In this document: positions 24,168-32,751 of the stretch, piece by piece | Numbering within the stretch: the stretch's first letter is position 1 | Layout: every line of letters starts with the position of its first letter | DNA from: Bordetella sp. LUAb4 | GTDB taxonomy: Bacteria > Pseudomonadota > Gammaproteobacteria > Burkholderiales > Burkholderiaceae_B | Length of the DNA: 64,000 nucleotides | Direction of reading: 5' to 3' | Assembly: GCF_021325795.1 (NCBI RefSeq) | Contig: NZ_JAHPZX010000001.1 | Span: forward strand, 434,001-498,000 | The notes under the pieces: generated by a model | Databases searched by the model: none | What the model saw: only the letters and a program-made list of their open reading frames with translations | Told to the model about the DNA's origin: nothing | Program-made: the position numbers and the translations under genes

Positions 24168-24410
24168 TCAGTAGGTCAAGGGGTACGGAACCCCGTTTTC
24201 ATCGATCGATTCGATTCGATCCACTACAACATCAGAGGCGGACTTCGCATCACCCAGTTCCGCGAACGTGCAATCCGTCACTACTCGGAAAAAACGGCTC
24301 GATTCGGGATCACCTTCCCGCTGGATTTCAACATCAGCAATCGCCGGCACATCACCCGACTGAAACGCTCCGCTACACACCGTCCAACCATCAATTTCGC
24401 GTGTGCCCAT
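24168..24410 (-). CDS. Small acidic hypothetical protein
   Basis: 80 residues, not recognised. It is soluble and acidic (IDGWTVCSGAF, VDRIESIDENGVPYPLTY). The start is supported by a strong GGAGA four bases before the ATG at 24410. The base composition is less GC-rich than its neighbours, which may indicate later acquisition. It lies downstream of the Mrr-like gene on the same strand but 170 bases away. Confidence 0.55.
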   Translation of the reverse strand: MGTREIDGWTVCSGAFQSGDVPAIADVEIQREGDPESSRFFRVVTDCTFAELGDAKSASDVVVDRIESIDENGVPYPLTY

Positions 24411-24581
24411 ATCTTCTCCATTCGTTTACGTCAGCGAAGACTGTAGCACGCACCCCCAAAACACCCCCTCGCCGCGGCAGAGCAACACAGTGACCGCGAT
24501 GTGTCGACATCGTTCTCAGCCTGGCGGGCAGCACGCGGCCGCCGAACCAGGCCGCCGATCGGCACCGCCTGTCACCGACCC

Positions 24582-25172
24582 TCAGAGCCGGCTTCCTCGC
24601 AACAACTTCGCCAACTCCGTCGCGGTCATGAAAGAGATATTGTTCTTCGCGGCATAGTCGCGCGCGGAGGGGGAGATTTCGCCCAGCGCAATGTAGATGG
24701 CCTCGCGCGCGCCGCGCTTTTCGCGGGCCGCTTGCAGCTCGCGCATGGGTTCGACACCAGTACGGGCCGCCTTCCAGCGCTTGGCACTGACCATGGCGAC
24801 ATGGCCATCCTTGCTCAACGCAAGGTCCGCGCCATTGCCATTCAGACGCTCGACCTGGCAGCCGTCGCGCTCGAAACCCGCCTGGATCGCAGCCGCGAAC
24901 GCAGACCACGGCATGATGGCGGCCGCCGCCGCAACGGTCTCCACCTGGCTGGCCGATGGCGCGCGCATCTGCCGCCAGCCGGCCACGATCGCAATGATCA
25001 CGAAGGGCACGGAGCCGAATATGCCAACAGCCCAGTACGTCTTGGGCAAGGCCGCGATCGCGCCGACGATGAATAGCAGCGCAATGCCTGCACTCATCCA
25101 CCACGGCGAACGCAGCAGCACACCGAAGGCGGAATCATTGAAGCGGGTGAACTTGAAGCGGGGGAACTTCAT
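24582..25172 (-). CDS. Membrane-anchored Mrr-like restriction-endonuclease-fold protein
   Basis: 196 residues. Two N-terminal transmembrane helices (WWMSAGIALLFIVGAIAALP and YWAVGIFGSVPFVIIAIVAG) are followed by an Mrr-type nuclease-like domain. In it, FAAAIQAGFERDGCQVERL, GADLALSKDGHVAMVSAKRW and EPMRELQAAREKRGAREAIY form the D-x(n)-(Q/S)xK core, with Ser-Ala-Lys in place of the usual Gln-x-Lys. Relatives are seen in Burkholderiales; the role (nuclease or DNA/RNA-binding membrane protein) is unknown. The start overlaps the S4-domain gene's stop by four bases (ATGA), so the two are translationally coupled. Confidence 0.8.
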   Translation of the reverse strand: MKFPRFKFTRFNDSAFGVLLRSPWWMSAGIALLFIVGAIAALPKTYWAVGIFGSVPFVIIAIVAGWRQMRAPSASQVETVAAAAAIMPWSAFAAAIQAGFERDGCQVERLNGNGADLALSKDGHVAMVSAKRWKAARTGVEPMRELQAAREKRGAREAIYIALGEISPSARDYAAKNNISFMTATELAKLLRGSRL

Positions 25173-25402
25173 GTCGCGGCGGCCTCGCGCACGATAATGC
25201 GCACATTGCCACAGGTCACTACCTGACCTGCCCGGATCTTCGCCGTCTTGCGCGTTTCCACTGCGCCATCCACGCTGACCATGCCATCCGCCACCATGGC
25301 CTTGGCGGAGCCGCCGCTGTCGCTGATGCCGGTGACCTTCAACAGATGGTTCACTTCAATATAAGGAGCGCCGGGCGCGAGATCGAATTCTATGGTTTGC
25401 AT
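25169..25402 (-). CDS. S4-domain RNA-binding protein (YbcJ-like)
   Basis: 77 residues from Met at 25402; an upstream GTG at 25438 would add 12 unconserved residues. YIEVNHLLKVTGISDSGGSA and DGMVSVDGAVETRKTAKIRAG are the S4 fold, with a final VRIIVREA strand as in YbcJ. It probably binds structured RNA or ribosomal particles. It is the first gene of a two-gene unit with the membrane-anchored Mrr-like protein. Confidence 0.88.
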   Translation of the reverse strand: MQTIEFDLAPGAPYIEVNHLLKVTGISDSGGSAKAMVADGMVSVDGAVETRKTAKIRAGQVVTCGNVRIIVREAAAT

Positions 25403-25579
25403 GGGGGCGGAAAAAAGGGCCAGGATCGAAGGCCGCACGGCGACATGGGCCGCGCGAGAATGAAGGCGTAGTTTACGCGCGCCATGACAGTCACAGCTGC
25501 TGCTTGGCTGGGCGCTGCTGCTAGCTGGTTAGCTGGCTGGCGGCTGTTGGCCGGGCGGCCTGGGAGCAGGAGGGTTGAC

Positions 25580-25625
25580 GACTGTGGACTGTGGACTGTG
25601 GACTGGGACTGTGGACTCGGACTCG
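25580..25625 (+). repeat. Short tandem repeat ACTGTGG
   Basis: Three exact ACTGTGG units from 25581 and then degenerate units (ACTGGG, ACTGTGG, ACTCGG, ACTCGG). It lies upstream of the GST gene, in a region also rich in GCTG repeats. Confidence 0.75.
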
Positions 25626-25689
25626 GGCTTGGGGCTGGATCGCTGGCGAATGGTAAAAGAGGCAAATCCCTTGCCGCTCACCTCACCGC

Positions 25690-26406
25690 ATGCCCGACGC
25701 TTCCCCGCCCTCTTCCGCCCCCATCCTCTATTCCTTCAGGCGCTGCCCCTATGCCATGCGTGCCCGGCTGGCACTGGCAGTGAGCGCAATAACGTGCGAA
25801 CTTCGCGAAGTGGTGCTGCGCGACAAGCCCGTGGAATTGTTGAAGGCCTCCCCCAAGGGAACGGTCCCGGTCCTCGTCCTGCCAAATGGCGACGTCATAG
25901 ATCAAAGCCTGGATATCATGCACTGGGCGCTGCAACAGAATGACCCGGAGCAATGGCTGCAACCCGAGCGCGAAACGCTGCCCGCCATGGAAGCGCTGAT
26001 CGCGCAGTGCGACCGCGAGTTCAAAGCCAATCTGGATCGCTATAAATATCCAGATCGCTACCCGGGCACGGATCCTTTGGCGCACCGGCACGCGGGCGCA
26101 GCTTATCTCGCGCAGTTGGAAATACGCCTGTCGGCCACACCTGCCCCTATCCCTCTTTCCCCTCCTTCCCCACTCCTCTCCTTCCCTTATCTATTCGGAC
26201 GCCGCGCCACCTTGGCCGACATGGCCATCGCCCCCTTCGTGCGCCAATTCGCCCACACAGACGCAGAGTGGTTCCGCGCCCAGCCATGGCCGGCGCTGAT
26301 CCGCTGGCTGGACAATTTCACCGACAGCACGCGTTTCAATCTGGTCATGGAAAAAGCACCTCCCTGGATACCAGGCACTGCCGGCGTGCGCTTCCCCCCG
26401 CATTGA
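25690..26406 (+). CDS. Glutathione S-transferase family protein
   Basis: 238 residues. The thioredoxin-like N-domain has CPYAMRARLAL with the active-site Cys, KGTVPVLVLPNG with the cis-Pro that holds glutathione, and QSLDIMHWAL. The C-domain is all-alpha (ATLADMAIAPFVRQFA). A Pro/Ser-rich stretch near 155-170 (PIPLSPPSPLLSFPY) looks like an inserted loop. The reaction is thiol transfer or reduction; the substrate is unknown. Confidence 0.9.
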   Translation: MPDASPPSSAPILYSFRRCPYAMRARLALAVSAITCELREVVLRDKPVELLKASPKGTVPVLVLPNGDVIDQSLDIMHWALQQNDPEQWLQPERETLPAMEALIAQCDREFKANLDRYKYPDRYPGTDPLAHRHAGAAYLAQLEIRLSATPAPIPLSPPSPLLSFPYLFGRRATLADMAIAPFVRQFAHTDAEWFRAQPWPALIRWLDNFTDSTRFNLVMEKAPPWIPGTAGVRFPPH

Positions 26407-26583
26407 TCCGCGCGGGTTTCTTGGACAGCGTCGACGTTGAGACCCAGATGCTGGGGCCCAGACGTTGAGGCTCGAACGCGGAGCTTCGAACGTAGGCATC
26501 AACCGTCGAGGCCGCCAGACTGCCACCATTGACACCAGCGGTTTTCATGCCCCACGCAGGCATGCCGTGCAAGCAAACGCCCC

Positions 26584-27549
26584 CTACTTCTCCGGCTTCA
26601 ATATTTCCCGCCACTGGCGAGTCTGATCCACGATGCCACGCGCGACATCCTTGGACGGCTCCCCTCCCGGCTCCGCACTGATGGTCTGCAGCCCCTTCTG
26701 CATATCCGGCGATTTCAACGCTGCAACGACGCCTTGATACAGCCGCGCCTGCACATCGGCCGGCGTGCCGGTCGGCGCCATCAGCGCATACCAGGTCTTG
26801 AAGCTGTACTGCGGCAGATGCGCCGCCTCTCCTATGGACGGTAAACCAGGGAAGAACTCGCTGGGCTTGCTGCTGCTTACCGCCAGCGCCTTCACGCTAT
26901 GCGCACGCACCGGCCCGATCACGATTCCGCTGGGCGGCATCGCCACTTGCAGCCGTCCGCCCAGCAAATCCGTCAACATGGGTTCATCGCCCTTGTAGGG
27001 CACATGTTCCATCTTGATGCCTGCGTCGCGCGCGAACAGCTCCATCGACAAGTGATCCGTGCTGCCTATCCCCGCGGACCCGAAGTTGATCTGGCCAGGA
27101 TGCGCCTTGGCGTACTGGATCAATTCAGGAACGGAATTGACGGGGAAATTCGAGTTGGCGATAAGCACGTGCGGCAGCGAAGCCACCGTCGTAATCGGTA
27201 CGAAATCCTTGACGAAATCGTAGGTCAACGAGTCGTAGATGGACGGCGCGATGGTATGCGCCGTCGTCGCCAGGAACAGGGTGTAGCCGTCCGGCTTGGC
27301 CCGCGCGACATAGGCCGCGCCCAAGGTTCCGCCGGCCCCTGCGCGGTTATCCACAACCACCGTTTGATTGAGTTGATTGCCCAACGTCGACGCGAGGAGC
27401 CGCCCTATCATGTCCGTCGATCCACCCGGCGGAAAGGGCACGACCAGGGTGATCGGCCTATCGCCAGGCCAGGCCGCCTGGACGGCAAGTCCATAGGACG
27501 CACACAGGCAGGCAGCGACGCCCACCGTCAACCCACGCAGGATCTTCAT
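26584..27549 (-). CDS. Bug/TctC-family periplasmic solute-binding protein
   Basis: 321 residues, Sec signal (cleavage near VQA|AW). Family motifs: GDRPITLVVPFPPGGSTDMI, VVVDNRAGAGGTLGAAYVA, EHVPYKGDEPMLTDLLGG and YSFKTWYALMAPTGTP. It is a stand-alone gene with no transporter or catabolic neighbours, so the ligand cannot be suggested. GGAG-like sequence precedes the ATG. Confidence 0.93.
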   Translation of the reverse strand: MKILRGLTVGVAACLCASYGLAVQAAWPGDRPITLVVPFPPGGSTDMIGRLLASTLGNQLNQTVVVDNRAGAGGTLGAAYVARAKPDGYTLFLATTAHTIAPSIYDSLTYDFVKDFVPITTVASLPHVLIANSNFPVNSVPELIQYAKAHPGQINFGSAGIGSTDHLSMELFARDAGIKMEHVPYKGDEPMLTDLLGGRLQVAMPPSGIVIGPVRAHSVKALAVSSSKPSEFFPGLPSIGEAAHLPQYSFKTWYALMAPTGTPADVQARLYQGVVAALKSPDMQKGLQTISAEPGGEPSKDVARGIVDQTRQWREILKPEK

Positions 27550-27891
27550 CTCGTCTCACTCCGCCGTCTGGCTTTTTTATCGTATCCGCGGACAGTTCCG
27601 CGCACGTCTCATCACCAAACCGAGCGGGGGCTCGGCGGGAGATGATGGCGCTCTGGCAGTATTGGCGGCGAGGAGAGAGAGAACAATTTCCTTGCAGTAA
27701 TACGTTCATAACCGCCGCGAATGAATCGGAGCCGATGAATCGGAGCGGATGACACGGCGTGACCGAGGATGCAAATGAAGGGGGAGGTGGCGCCGCAGCC
27801 CCCAAAAAGAAAAACGGCACCGGTTCCCTTGCAACCAGCGCCGTTCTCGGCAATCGACCCGCTCCAGTGGAGCATCGCCGCCCATCATCCA
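27550..27891. other. Intergenic region, no gene recognised
   Basis: 342 bases between a Bug gene and a small acidic gene. A short direct repeat GATGAATCGGAG occurs twice near 27719-27747. No other structure was seen. Confidence 0.4.
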
Positions 27892-28083
27892 TCAAGCCAG
27901 ATCGATCGGGCCGATATTGATCTTCTTGGCTTCCGCCTCCGGATCCTCTTCATCCTTCGGCTCCGCTTGATCGGCGGGTATTACATCAGGATCCTCCGGC
28001 AGCGGATCGGGCATCATGCCGGGGACGATCGGATCAGTACCTAATACATCCGGATTGTCGGGATTGCGATTTTGCGTAGCCAT
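27892..28083 (-). CDS. Small acidic, probably disordered hypothetical protein
   Basis: 63 residues from ATG 28083, chosen because GGAGAA lies four bases upstream. It is rich in Pro, Asp and Glu (PLPEDPDVIPADQAEPKDEE) and ends KKINIGPIDLA. No domain is recognised. It is a single gene; function is unknown. Confidence 0.55.
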   Translation of the reverse strand: MATQNRNPDNPDVLGTDPIVPGMMPDPLPEDPDVIPADQAEPKDEEDPEAEAKKINIGPIDLA

Positions 28084-28138
28084 AAAGTTCTCCATGACGC
28101 CGCCATGAGCGGCGGTTGGAATCTGGCTACGCAAAGGA

Positions 28139-28151
28139 GGTGCCTGACACC
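28139..28151. repeat. Interrupted palindrome GGTGCCTGACACC
   Basis: GGTG-CCTGA-CACC occurs once here, upstream of the small acidic gene. I recall similar 13-mers being frequent in betaproteobacterial genomes; a genome count is needed. Confidence 0.35.
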
Positions 28152-28249
28152 TTGGCGCCGGCCTTACGGACGGGCCGCGACGTCACTGCCCCGTCGGCCG
28201 CCCGCCATTCCCCTTATTCGCCCCATATTCGCCTCCTTTATTCGCCCCC

Positions 28250-30031
28250 TTACTCGCTCTTCTGCGCCATGGCGTAGCTCCGCTTCATCCAGAACCGCTC
28301 GCGCTTATGCTCTTCGTCGAAATGGCTGGCAGAGGGTTTCAGCAGATCGCTGCGCGTAATCAGCCCCAGCAGACGCAAACTGGTCAGGTCCTCGACCACG
28401 ACAACCCGCTCCAGCCCGCGCGATGCCAACCGCGTGGCAACCTGGCGGCAGGTTTCCTGCGGCAGCGCGACGGCCAGGTCGCGTGGCTCCAGGGCAGCGC
28501 CGACAGGTCGATCCAACCCATCGCCCCCAACCCGCTCCTGGATGGCCAGCATTGCCGCGCGGTCGACCACACCCAACACCGCCCCATCCGCTACCACCGG
28601 GTACGCACGCCATTGTTGAGCCGCGCCAAAAGGCCCCGCCATGACGTCGCGCACGCTCATCGTGGCGTCGATCGCCACCGGATCAACGGTCATCACTTCA
28701 TCAACGTGATGGCGTTCCAGCGGATCCACGCCGTACTCACGGAAAATATGATGGCCGCGGCGCGCGATCTTCTCGGTCATGATGGAACGGCGCATCGTCA
28801 CCGCGACAAAACCATGCGCGGCCAGTGTCGCCGCCAGCAGCGGCAGAAAGGCGTTGGCATCGTGCGTCACGCCGAAGGCAAACACGATGGCCGTCAACGG
28901 CGCCCCCAGGGTGGCGCCCAGCGTGGCGGCCATGCAGACCAGGGGCCACAGCGTGGGATCACCGCCCGGCAGGATGGGGCTGAGCACCACGCCCAGTCCC
29001 GCACCCAGCATCAGCAAGGGGGCCAGCACCCCGCCCGACGTGCCCGAACCCAAGGCCACCACCCACATCACGGCCTTCACCGCCAAGAGCGCCAGCGCCA
29101 CCTGCATCGCGATGTGCTGATGCAGCAGGTCGTCGATGACGTCGTAACCCACGCCCAGCGCGCGCGGCTCCAACAGGCCGCCAATGCCGATCACCACACC
29201 AGCCAGCGCGGGCCACCACATCCAATGGATGCGCAGACGAGCAAAAGTGTCCTCGGTCTTGTACAGCGCCAGCGACAACCCGGCCGCCAGCGCACCGGAC
29301 AGCAAACCCGCCACCAGGCAAGACAGCAGCGCCGTGGCGCCGGGCATGGCGGTCTGCATGGCGAACAAGGGCTCCGAACCGAAGATCAGGATACGGGCGA
29401 AGCCCGCCACGGCGCAGGCCAGCGCTACCGGCAGCAGACTGCGGGGACGCCATTCGAACAACAGCAGTTCGACCGCCAGCAGCACCGCTGCCACCGGCGT
29501 ACCGAACACCGCGGTCATCCCGGCCGTGGCGCCGGCGACCAGCAAGGTCTTGCGCTCGGCGGACGTCAACGATACGCACTGGCCGATCAAAGACCCCAGC
29601 GCGCCGCCCGTCATGATGATGGGACCTTCCGCGCCGAACGGCCCGCCGCTACCGATGGCCACGCCCGACGACAAAGGCTTGAGCACCGCCACCTTCAGCG
29701 ACATGCGGCTCTTGCCGAACAGAATGGCTTCGATGGCCTCGGGAATGCCGTGGCCACGGATCTTCTCGGACCCGAAGCGCGCCATCAGGCCGACGATGAG
29801 ACCGCCTACGACCGGTATGACCACCACCCAGCCGCCCAGATTGTTCAAGGCGGGCGAACGCTCGGCGAAGGAAAAGGTGCCGTAGAAGAATAGATTGGTG
29901 CAAAGATGAATCAGGCCCAGCAGAACGAAAGCCGCGCCGGTGGCCAGCAGGCCGATCAGCACCGCCAGGCCCATCATCAGAGGAAGCCTGGCGTTGACGG
30001 CGAAATCACGTTTATGAGTATGGTGTTTCAT
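28250..30031 (-). CDS. ClC-family chloride channel/antiporter with C-terminal CBS domains
   Basis: 593 residues. The membrane part (about 15-430) has the ClC signatures: GHGIPEAIEAI (usually GSGIP), GSGGPFGAEGP with the gating Glu, and GSGTSGGVLAPLLMLGAGLG. A Glu in FEWRPRS may be the internal proton glutamate. Two CBS domains follow (about 450-575: VDEVMTVDPVAIDATMSV and LRLLGLITRSDLLKPS), probably sensing nucleotides. It moves chloride or another small anion across the inner membrane, perhaps against protons. The Ser-to-His change in the first pore motif may alter anion selectivity. It lies 20 bases behind a MarR gene in one operon. Confidence 0.95.
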   Translation of the reverse strand: MKHHTHKRDFAVNARLPLMMGLAVLIGLLATGAAFVLLGLIHLCTNLFFYGTFSFAERSPALNNLGGWVVVIPVVGGLIVGLMARFGSEKIRGHGIPEAIEAILFGKSRMSLKVAVLKPLSSGVAIGSGGPFGAEGPIIMTGGALGSLIGQCVSLTSAERKTLLVAGATAGMTAVFGTPVAAVLLAVELLLFEWRPRSLLPVALACAVAGFARILIFGSEPLFAMQTAMPGATALLSCLVAGLLSGALAAGLSLALYKTEDTFARLRIHWMWWPALAGVVIGIGGLLEPRALGVGYDVIDDLLHQHIAMQVALALLAVKAVMWVVALGSGTSGGVLAPLLMLGAGLGVVLSPILPGGDPTLWPLVCMAATLGATLGAPLTAIVFAFGVTHDANAFLPLLAATLAAHGFVAVTMRRSIMTEKIARRGHHIFREYGVDPLERHHVDEVMTVDPVAIDATMSVRDVMAGPFGAAQQWRAYPVVADGAVLGVVDRAAMLAIQERVGGDGLDRPVGAALEPRDLAVALPQETCRQVATRLASRGLERVVVVEDLTSLRLLGLITRSDLLKPSASHFDEEHKRERFWMKRSYAMAQKSE

Positions 30032-30051
30032 GATTGGTCAGCGATCGCGCA

Positions 30052-30498
30052 TCAAAGATCGAGTTGTGGCACCGCGAACGTGCCGGTGAGGGATTTGAGT
30101 TCGGCGCGATGCAGCGCCGCCAATTGAACGAGCAGGCGTTCGCCCGCTTCAAGCAAATGCACTTCGACCTGGCGCCGGTCATGCTCGGCCGGCCGGCGTT
30201 CCACCAGTTTGTGCCCTTCGCAACGCGTGACCAGCGCTACCACGCCGTGGTGCTGGGCCTGCAGGCGTTCGGCCAGCTCACCCACCGTCGCCCATTCGCG
30301 CCCCGGGAATCCCTTGATGTGCAGCAGGAGGAGATATTGCAGCGGGGTAATCCCCGCGTCCTGCGCCGCGCGCTCGGAAAAACGTTCAAAGCGGCGCATT
30401 TGATAGCGGAATTCGGACAATTGTTCGAAATCGGCTTTACGAAGTTTTGACGCAGCAGTCGTACCAGGGCTGACGGTGGAGTCGGGGGTGGCGGGCAT
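30052..30498 (-). CDS. MarR-family transcriptional regulator
   Basis: 148 residues. The winged helix is ITPLQYLLLLHIKGFPGRE, ATVGELAERLQAQHHGVVAL and the wing LVERRPAEHDRRQVEVHL (the D-x-R-R motif of MarR). It probably represses its own operon with the ClC gene through the palindrome at 30528-30546, 30 bases before the start. The inducer is unknown. Confidence 0.93.
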   Translation of the reverse strand: MPATPDSTVSPGTTAASKLRKADFEQLSEFRYQMRRFERFSERAAQDAGITPLQYLLLLHIKGFPGREWATVGELAERLQAQHHGVVALVTRCEGHKLVERRPAEHDRRQVEVHLLEAGERLLVQLAALHRAELKSLTGTFAVPQLDL

Positions 30499-30527
30499 GG
30501 ATCAGCCGATTTCGGGCAAACGAGGAA

Positions 30528-30546
30528 TATATCACAACGTGATATA
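30528..30546. promoter_or_regulatory. Perfect palindrome, probable MarR operator
   Basis: TATATCAC-AAC-GTGATATA, an 8-bp perfect inverted repeat with a three-base spacer in an AT-rich island just upstream of the MarR-ClC operon. Size and position fit a MarR dimer site overlapping the promoter. Confidence 0.8.
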
Positions 30547-30567
30547 AATTCGCAATCTGCCTGCCCG

Positions 30568-31395
30568 TCAGCGCCAATCCTCGCGCCGTAGCACATAGAC
30601 CTGTGGCACCAGCACCACCCGCACGCTGCCATCCGGCATGCTGACGGGATACTCGACCAGCCAGACCATATCCTTCTTTATCTTCAGCATATGGTCCCGA
30701 GTCAACGCGGCGCCGAGCATCAGGCCGTGCCTGAGCGCGAAATCCGTACCGGCGGTCAGCAGCTCCCGATATTGGGCCTGCAGGCTCAAATGCCCCGACA
30801 TCACCGGTTTGCCGATCAGCGCCTGCACCTGGGTCGCCACGACGCGTTGCTCATAGGCGCCATCACCAAGACGCCGCACGTTGCCCTCGCTGGTAATGAA
30901 CGCGGGTTGGATCGATGCCGGCAGGAACAGCGTCAAATGCTCGGCACGGCACGAGGACGGCGACGCCACATCCTGAGCCGTGACCGGCGCGCGCGCCGCC
31001 ACGCCTTGCGCTCCCGCGGCTTTCTGCCCGCCTGCCGGCGGCGTCCCCGCATGCAGCAGGGACAGCAGATAGTCGCTGCCCAGCGAGTAGCGGACGGTCT
31101 CCTCGCGCGCCGTACTGGTCACGACGTAGACGGCTTCCAGCGAATGCTGCACCTGATAACGCGGATGCGTAGGCGCGACGACGGACAACGTCGAGGTGTA
31201 CACCGCCGTCCCATCCGGCAGATCGACGCGGATCACCCGCATCTGTCTCGGCATGGGGGGCGGGCGCGCCGTGGAGCCGCCGCCGGACGCGGCCCAGGGC
31301 GTGCCGTCCAGCGGCAACGGCTGCCCAGGCCAGATGGCATAGGCCTGCGCGGTCACGATCACCGATCCTACAAATACCCAACACACCCGCTTCAT
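30568..31395 (-). CDS. Secreted hypothetical protein
   Basis: 275 residues from ATG 31395 (GGGG six bases upstream); a longer frame to 31512 lacks a site. The signal peptide MKRVCWVFVGSVIVTAQAYA predicts export. The mature part has RQMRVIRVDLPDGTAVYTST, LGSDYLLSLLHAG and VWLVEYPVSMPDGSVRVV; no family is recognised. It may be an outer-membrane or periplasmic factor. It is followed by the MarR gene 70 bases downstream on the same strand, with the MarR palindrome in between. Confidence 0.7.
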   Translation of the reverse strand: MKRVCWVFVGSVIVTAQAYAIWPGQPLPLDGTPWAASGGGSTARPPPMPRQMRVIRVDLPDGTAVYTSTLSVVAPTHPRYQVQHSLEAVYVVTSTAREETVRYSLGSDYLLSLLHAGTPPAGGQKAAGAQGVAARAPVTAQDVASPSSCRAEHLTLFLPASIQPAFITSEGNVRRLGDGAYEQRVVATQVQALIGKPVMSGHLSLQAQYRELLTAGTDFALRHGLMLGAALTRDHMLKIKKDMVWLVEYPVSMPDGSVRVVLVPQVYVLRREDWR

Positions 31396-31589
31396 TCCCA
31401 ACCCCTTAACGCGGACAGCAAGCGCAATGAGTGGCAATAAGGAACAAGGATGTTCCTTAACAGGTGTGACCAGAATATCCACACAAGTGGAATGAACGTA
31501 AAAACGGCGCATCCAATGCGCCGTCCAGGTGCTTCATTCGGGCTTCGTTTTGGCCTCGTTGCAGACCCCGTTCCAGATTGAACCCCACG

Positions 31590-32750
31590 CTAGAGGGTGT
31601 CCGCCCCGCCCAGAATCACGGTGTACTGCGACGACAGTACGCCACCGTTGCCATGCGCCAGGGCGATCCGCGCATCCGCCACCTGGCGCGCGCCGCATTC
31701 GCCGCGCAACTGGCGCACGGCCTCTATCAGCAAGAACAATCCGTACATGCCGGGGTGGCAGTAGGACAATCCGCCGCCGTTGGTGTTGACGGGCAGTCCG
31801 CCGCCCGGTGCGATGTGGCCATCGCTGACGAAGGCGCCGCCCTCGCCCTTGGCGCAGAAGCCCAAATCCTCCAGAAACAGAATCGTGTTGATCGTAAATG
31901 CATCGTAAACGCCGACCACATCCACATCGCGCGGACCGATGCCAGCCTGCGCATAGGCAAGCTCGCCGGCGCGGCCTGCGCCGGTATGCACCAGGTCCGG
32001 CATATTGGAGATCGACTGATGCGTGGTCACATGTCCCGAGCCCAAGAGATGCACGGCCGCCTTGCGCAGCCCACGCGACCGCTGCGCCGAGGTGATCACC
32101 AGTGCGCCCCCGCCATCGCTCACCAGGCAGCAGTCGCGGATGGTCAGGGGATAGCTGACCACCCGCGACGCCAGCACCTCCTGCACCGTCAACGGCTTTT
32201 TCTCCCAGGCCACGGGATTGAGCAGGGCCCACTGCCGCGCGGCGACCGCGACTTGCGCCAGTTGCTCGCGCGTGGTGCCGAATTCGTGCATATGGCGGGC
32301 AGCAGCCAGCGCGTAGGCGGTGGGCGGCATGAAGGGCTTGAAGGGCGCCTCGTAGGGATTGCGCTCGCCCGGGCTGGTGTTCTTGCGCCCCAGCGAACGC
32401 TGTGTGCTGCCGTAGGCGACCACCGCCACCTGGCACACGCCCGCCTCGACCGCCTGCACGGCGCGCGTCAGATGCCCCATGAAGGACGAACCGCCCGTGG
32501 ACGTCGAATCGATATGGGCTTCGGGAAGATGCAGATACTCCGCCAGGGCCAGCCCCGCCATGCGGCTTTGCGTGGTGGCGCAGAACAGGCCATCGACGTC
32601 ACGCAAGGACAGGCCGCAATCGGCCAGGGCTCGCTGCACGCCCTGGGCCATCAGATCGATGGGAGAAAATCCGGGGCCCACTTCGCCCAGGTCCGACTCG
32701 GCCACACCGACGATGGCCGCGCGGCTGTGTTTTTGCAAAGATGCCGTCAT
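31590..32750 (-). CDS. Thiolase-like acetyl-CoA acetyltransferase (SCP2/lipid-transfer type)
   Basis: 386 residues, thiolase fold of the SCP-x/acetyl-CoA acetyltransferase-like group: SPIDLMAQGVQRALADCGLS, STSTGGSSFMGHLTRAVQAV, RDCCLVSDGGGALVITSA, VYDAFTINTILFLEDLGF and NTNGGGLSYCHPGMYG. The nucleophilic Cys of classical thiolases falls where Ser (GGSSF) is found, a common feature of this subgroup. It starts one base after the OB-fold gene stop; such pairs form heteromers that cleave acyl-CoA side chains. It is the last gene of the CoA-ester operon. Confidence 0.9.
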   Translation of the reverse strand: MTASLQKHSRAAIVGVAESDLGEVGPGFSPIDLMAQGVQRALADCGLSLRDVDGLFCATTQSRMAGLALAEYLHLPEAHIDSTSTGGSSFMGHLTRAVQAVEAGVCQVAVVAYGSTQRSLGRKNTSPGERNPYEAPFKPFMPPTAYALAAARHMHEFGTTREQLAQVAVAARQWALLNPVAWEKKPLTVQEVLASRVVSYPLTIRDCCLVSDGGGALVITSAQRSRGLRKAAVHLLGSGHVTTHQSISNMPDLVHTGAGRAGELAYAQAGIGPRDVDVVGVYDAFTINTILFLEDLGFCAKGEGGAFVSDGHIAPGGGLPVNTNGGGLSYCHPGMYGLFLLIEAVRQLRGECGARQVADARIALAHGNGGVLSSQYTVILGGADTL

Positions 32751-32751
32751 A

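Noticed and set aside
24391-25104. A 237-codon minus-strand frame overlapping the Mrr-like gene
   Set aside because: It overlaps in another frame and has shadow composition; the 24582-25172 frame has membrane helices and coupling.
28307-29893. A 528-codon plus-strand open frame
   Set aside because: Antisense to the ClC gene; very rich in His, Arg and Gln.
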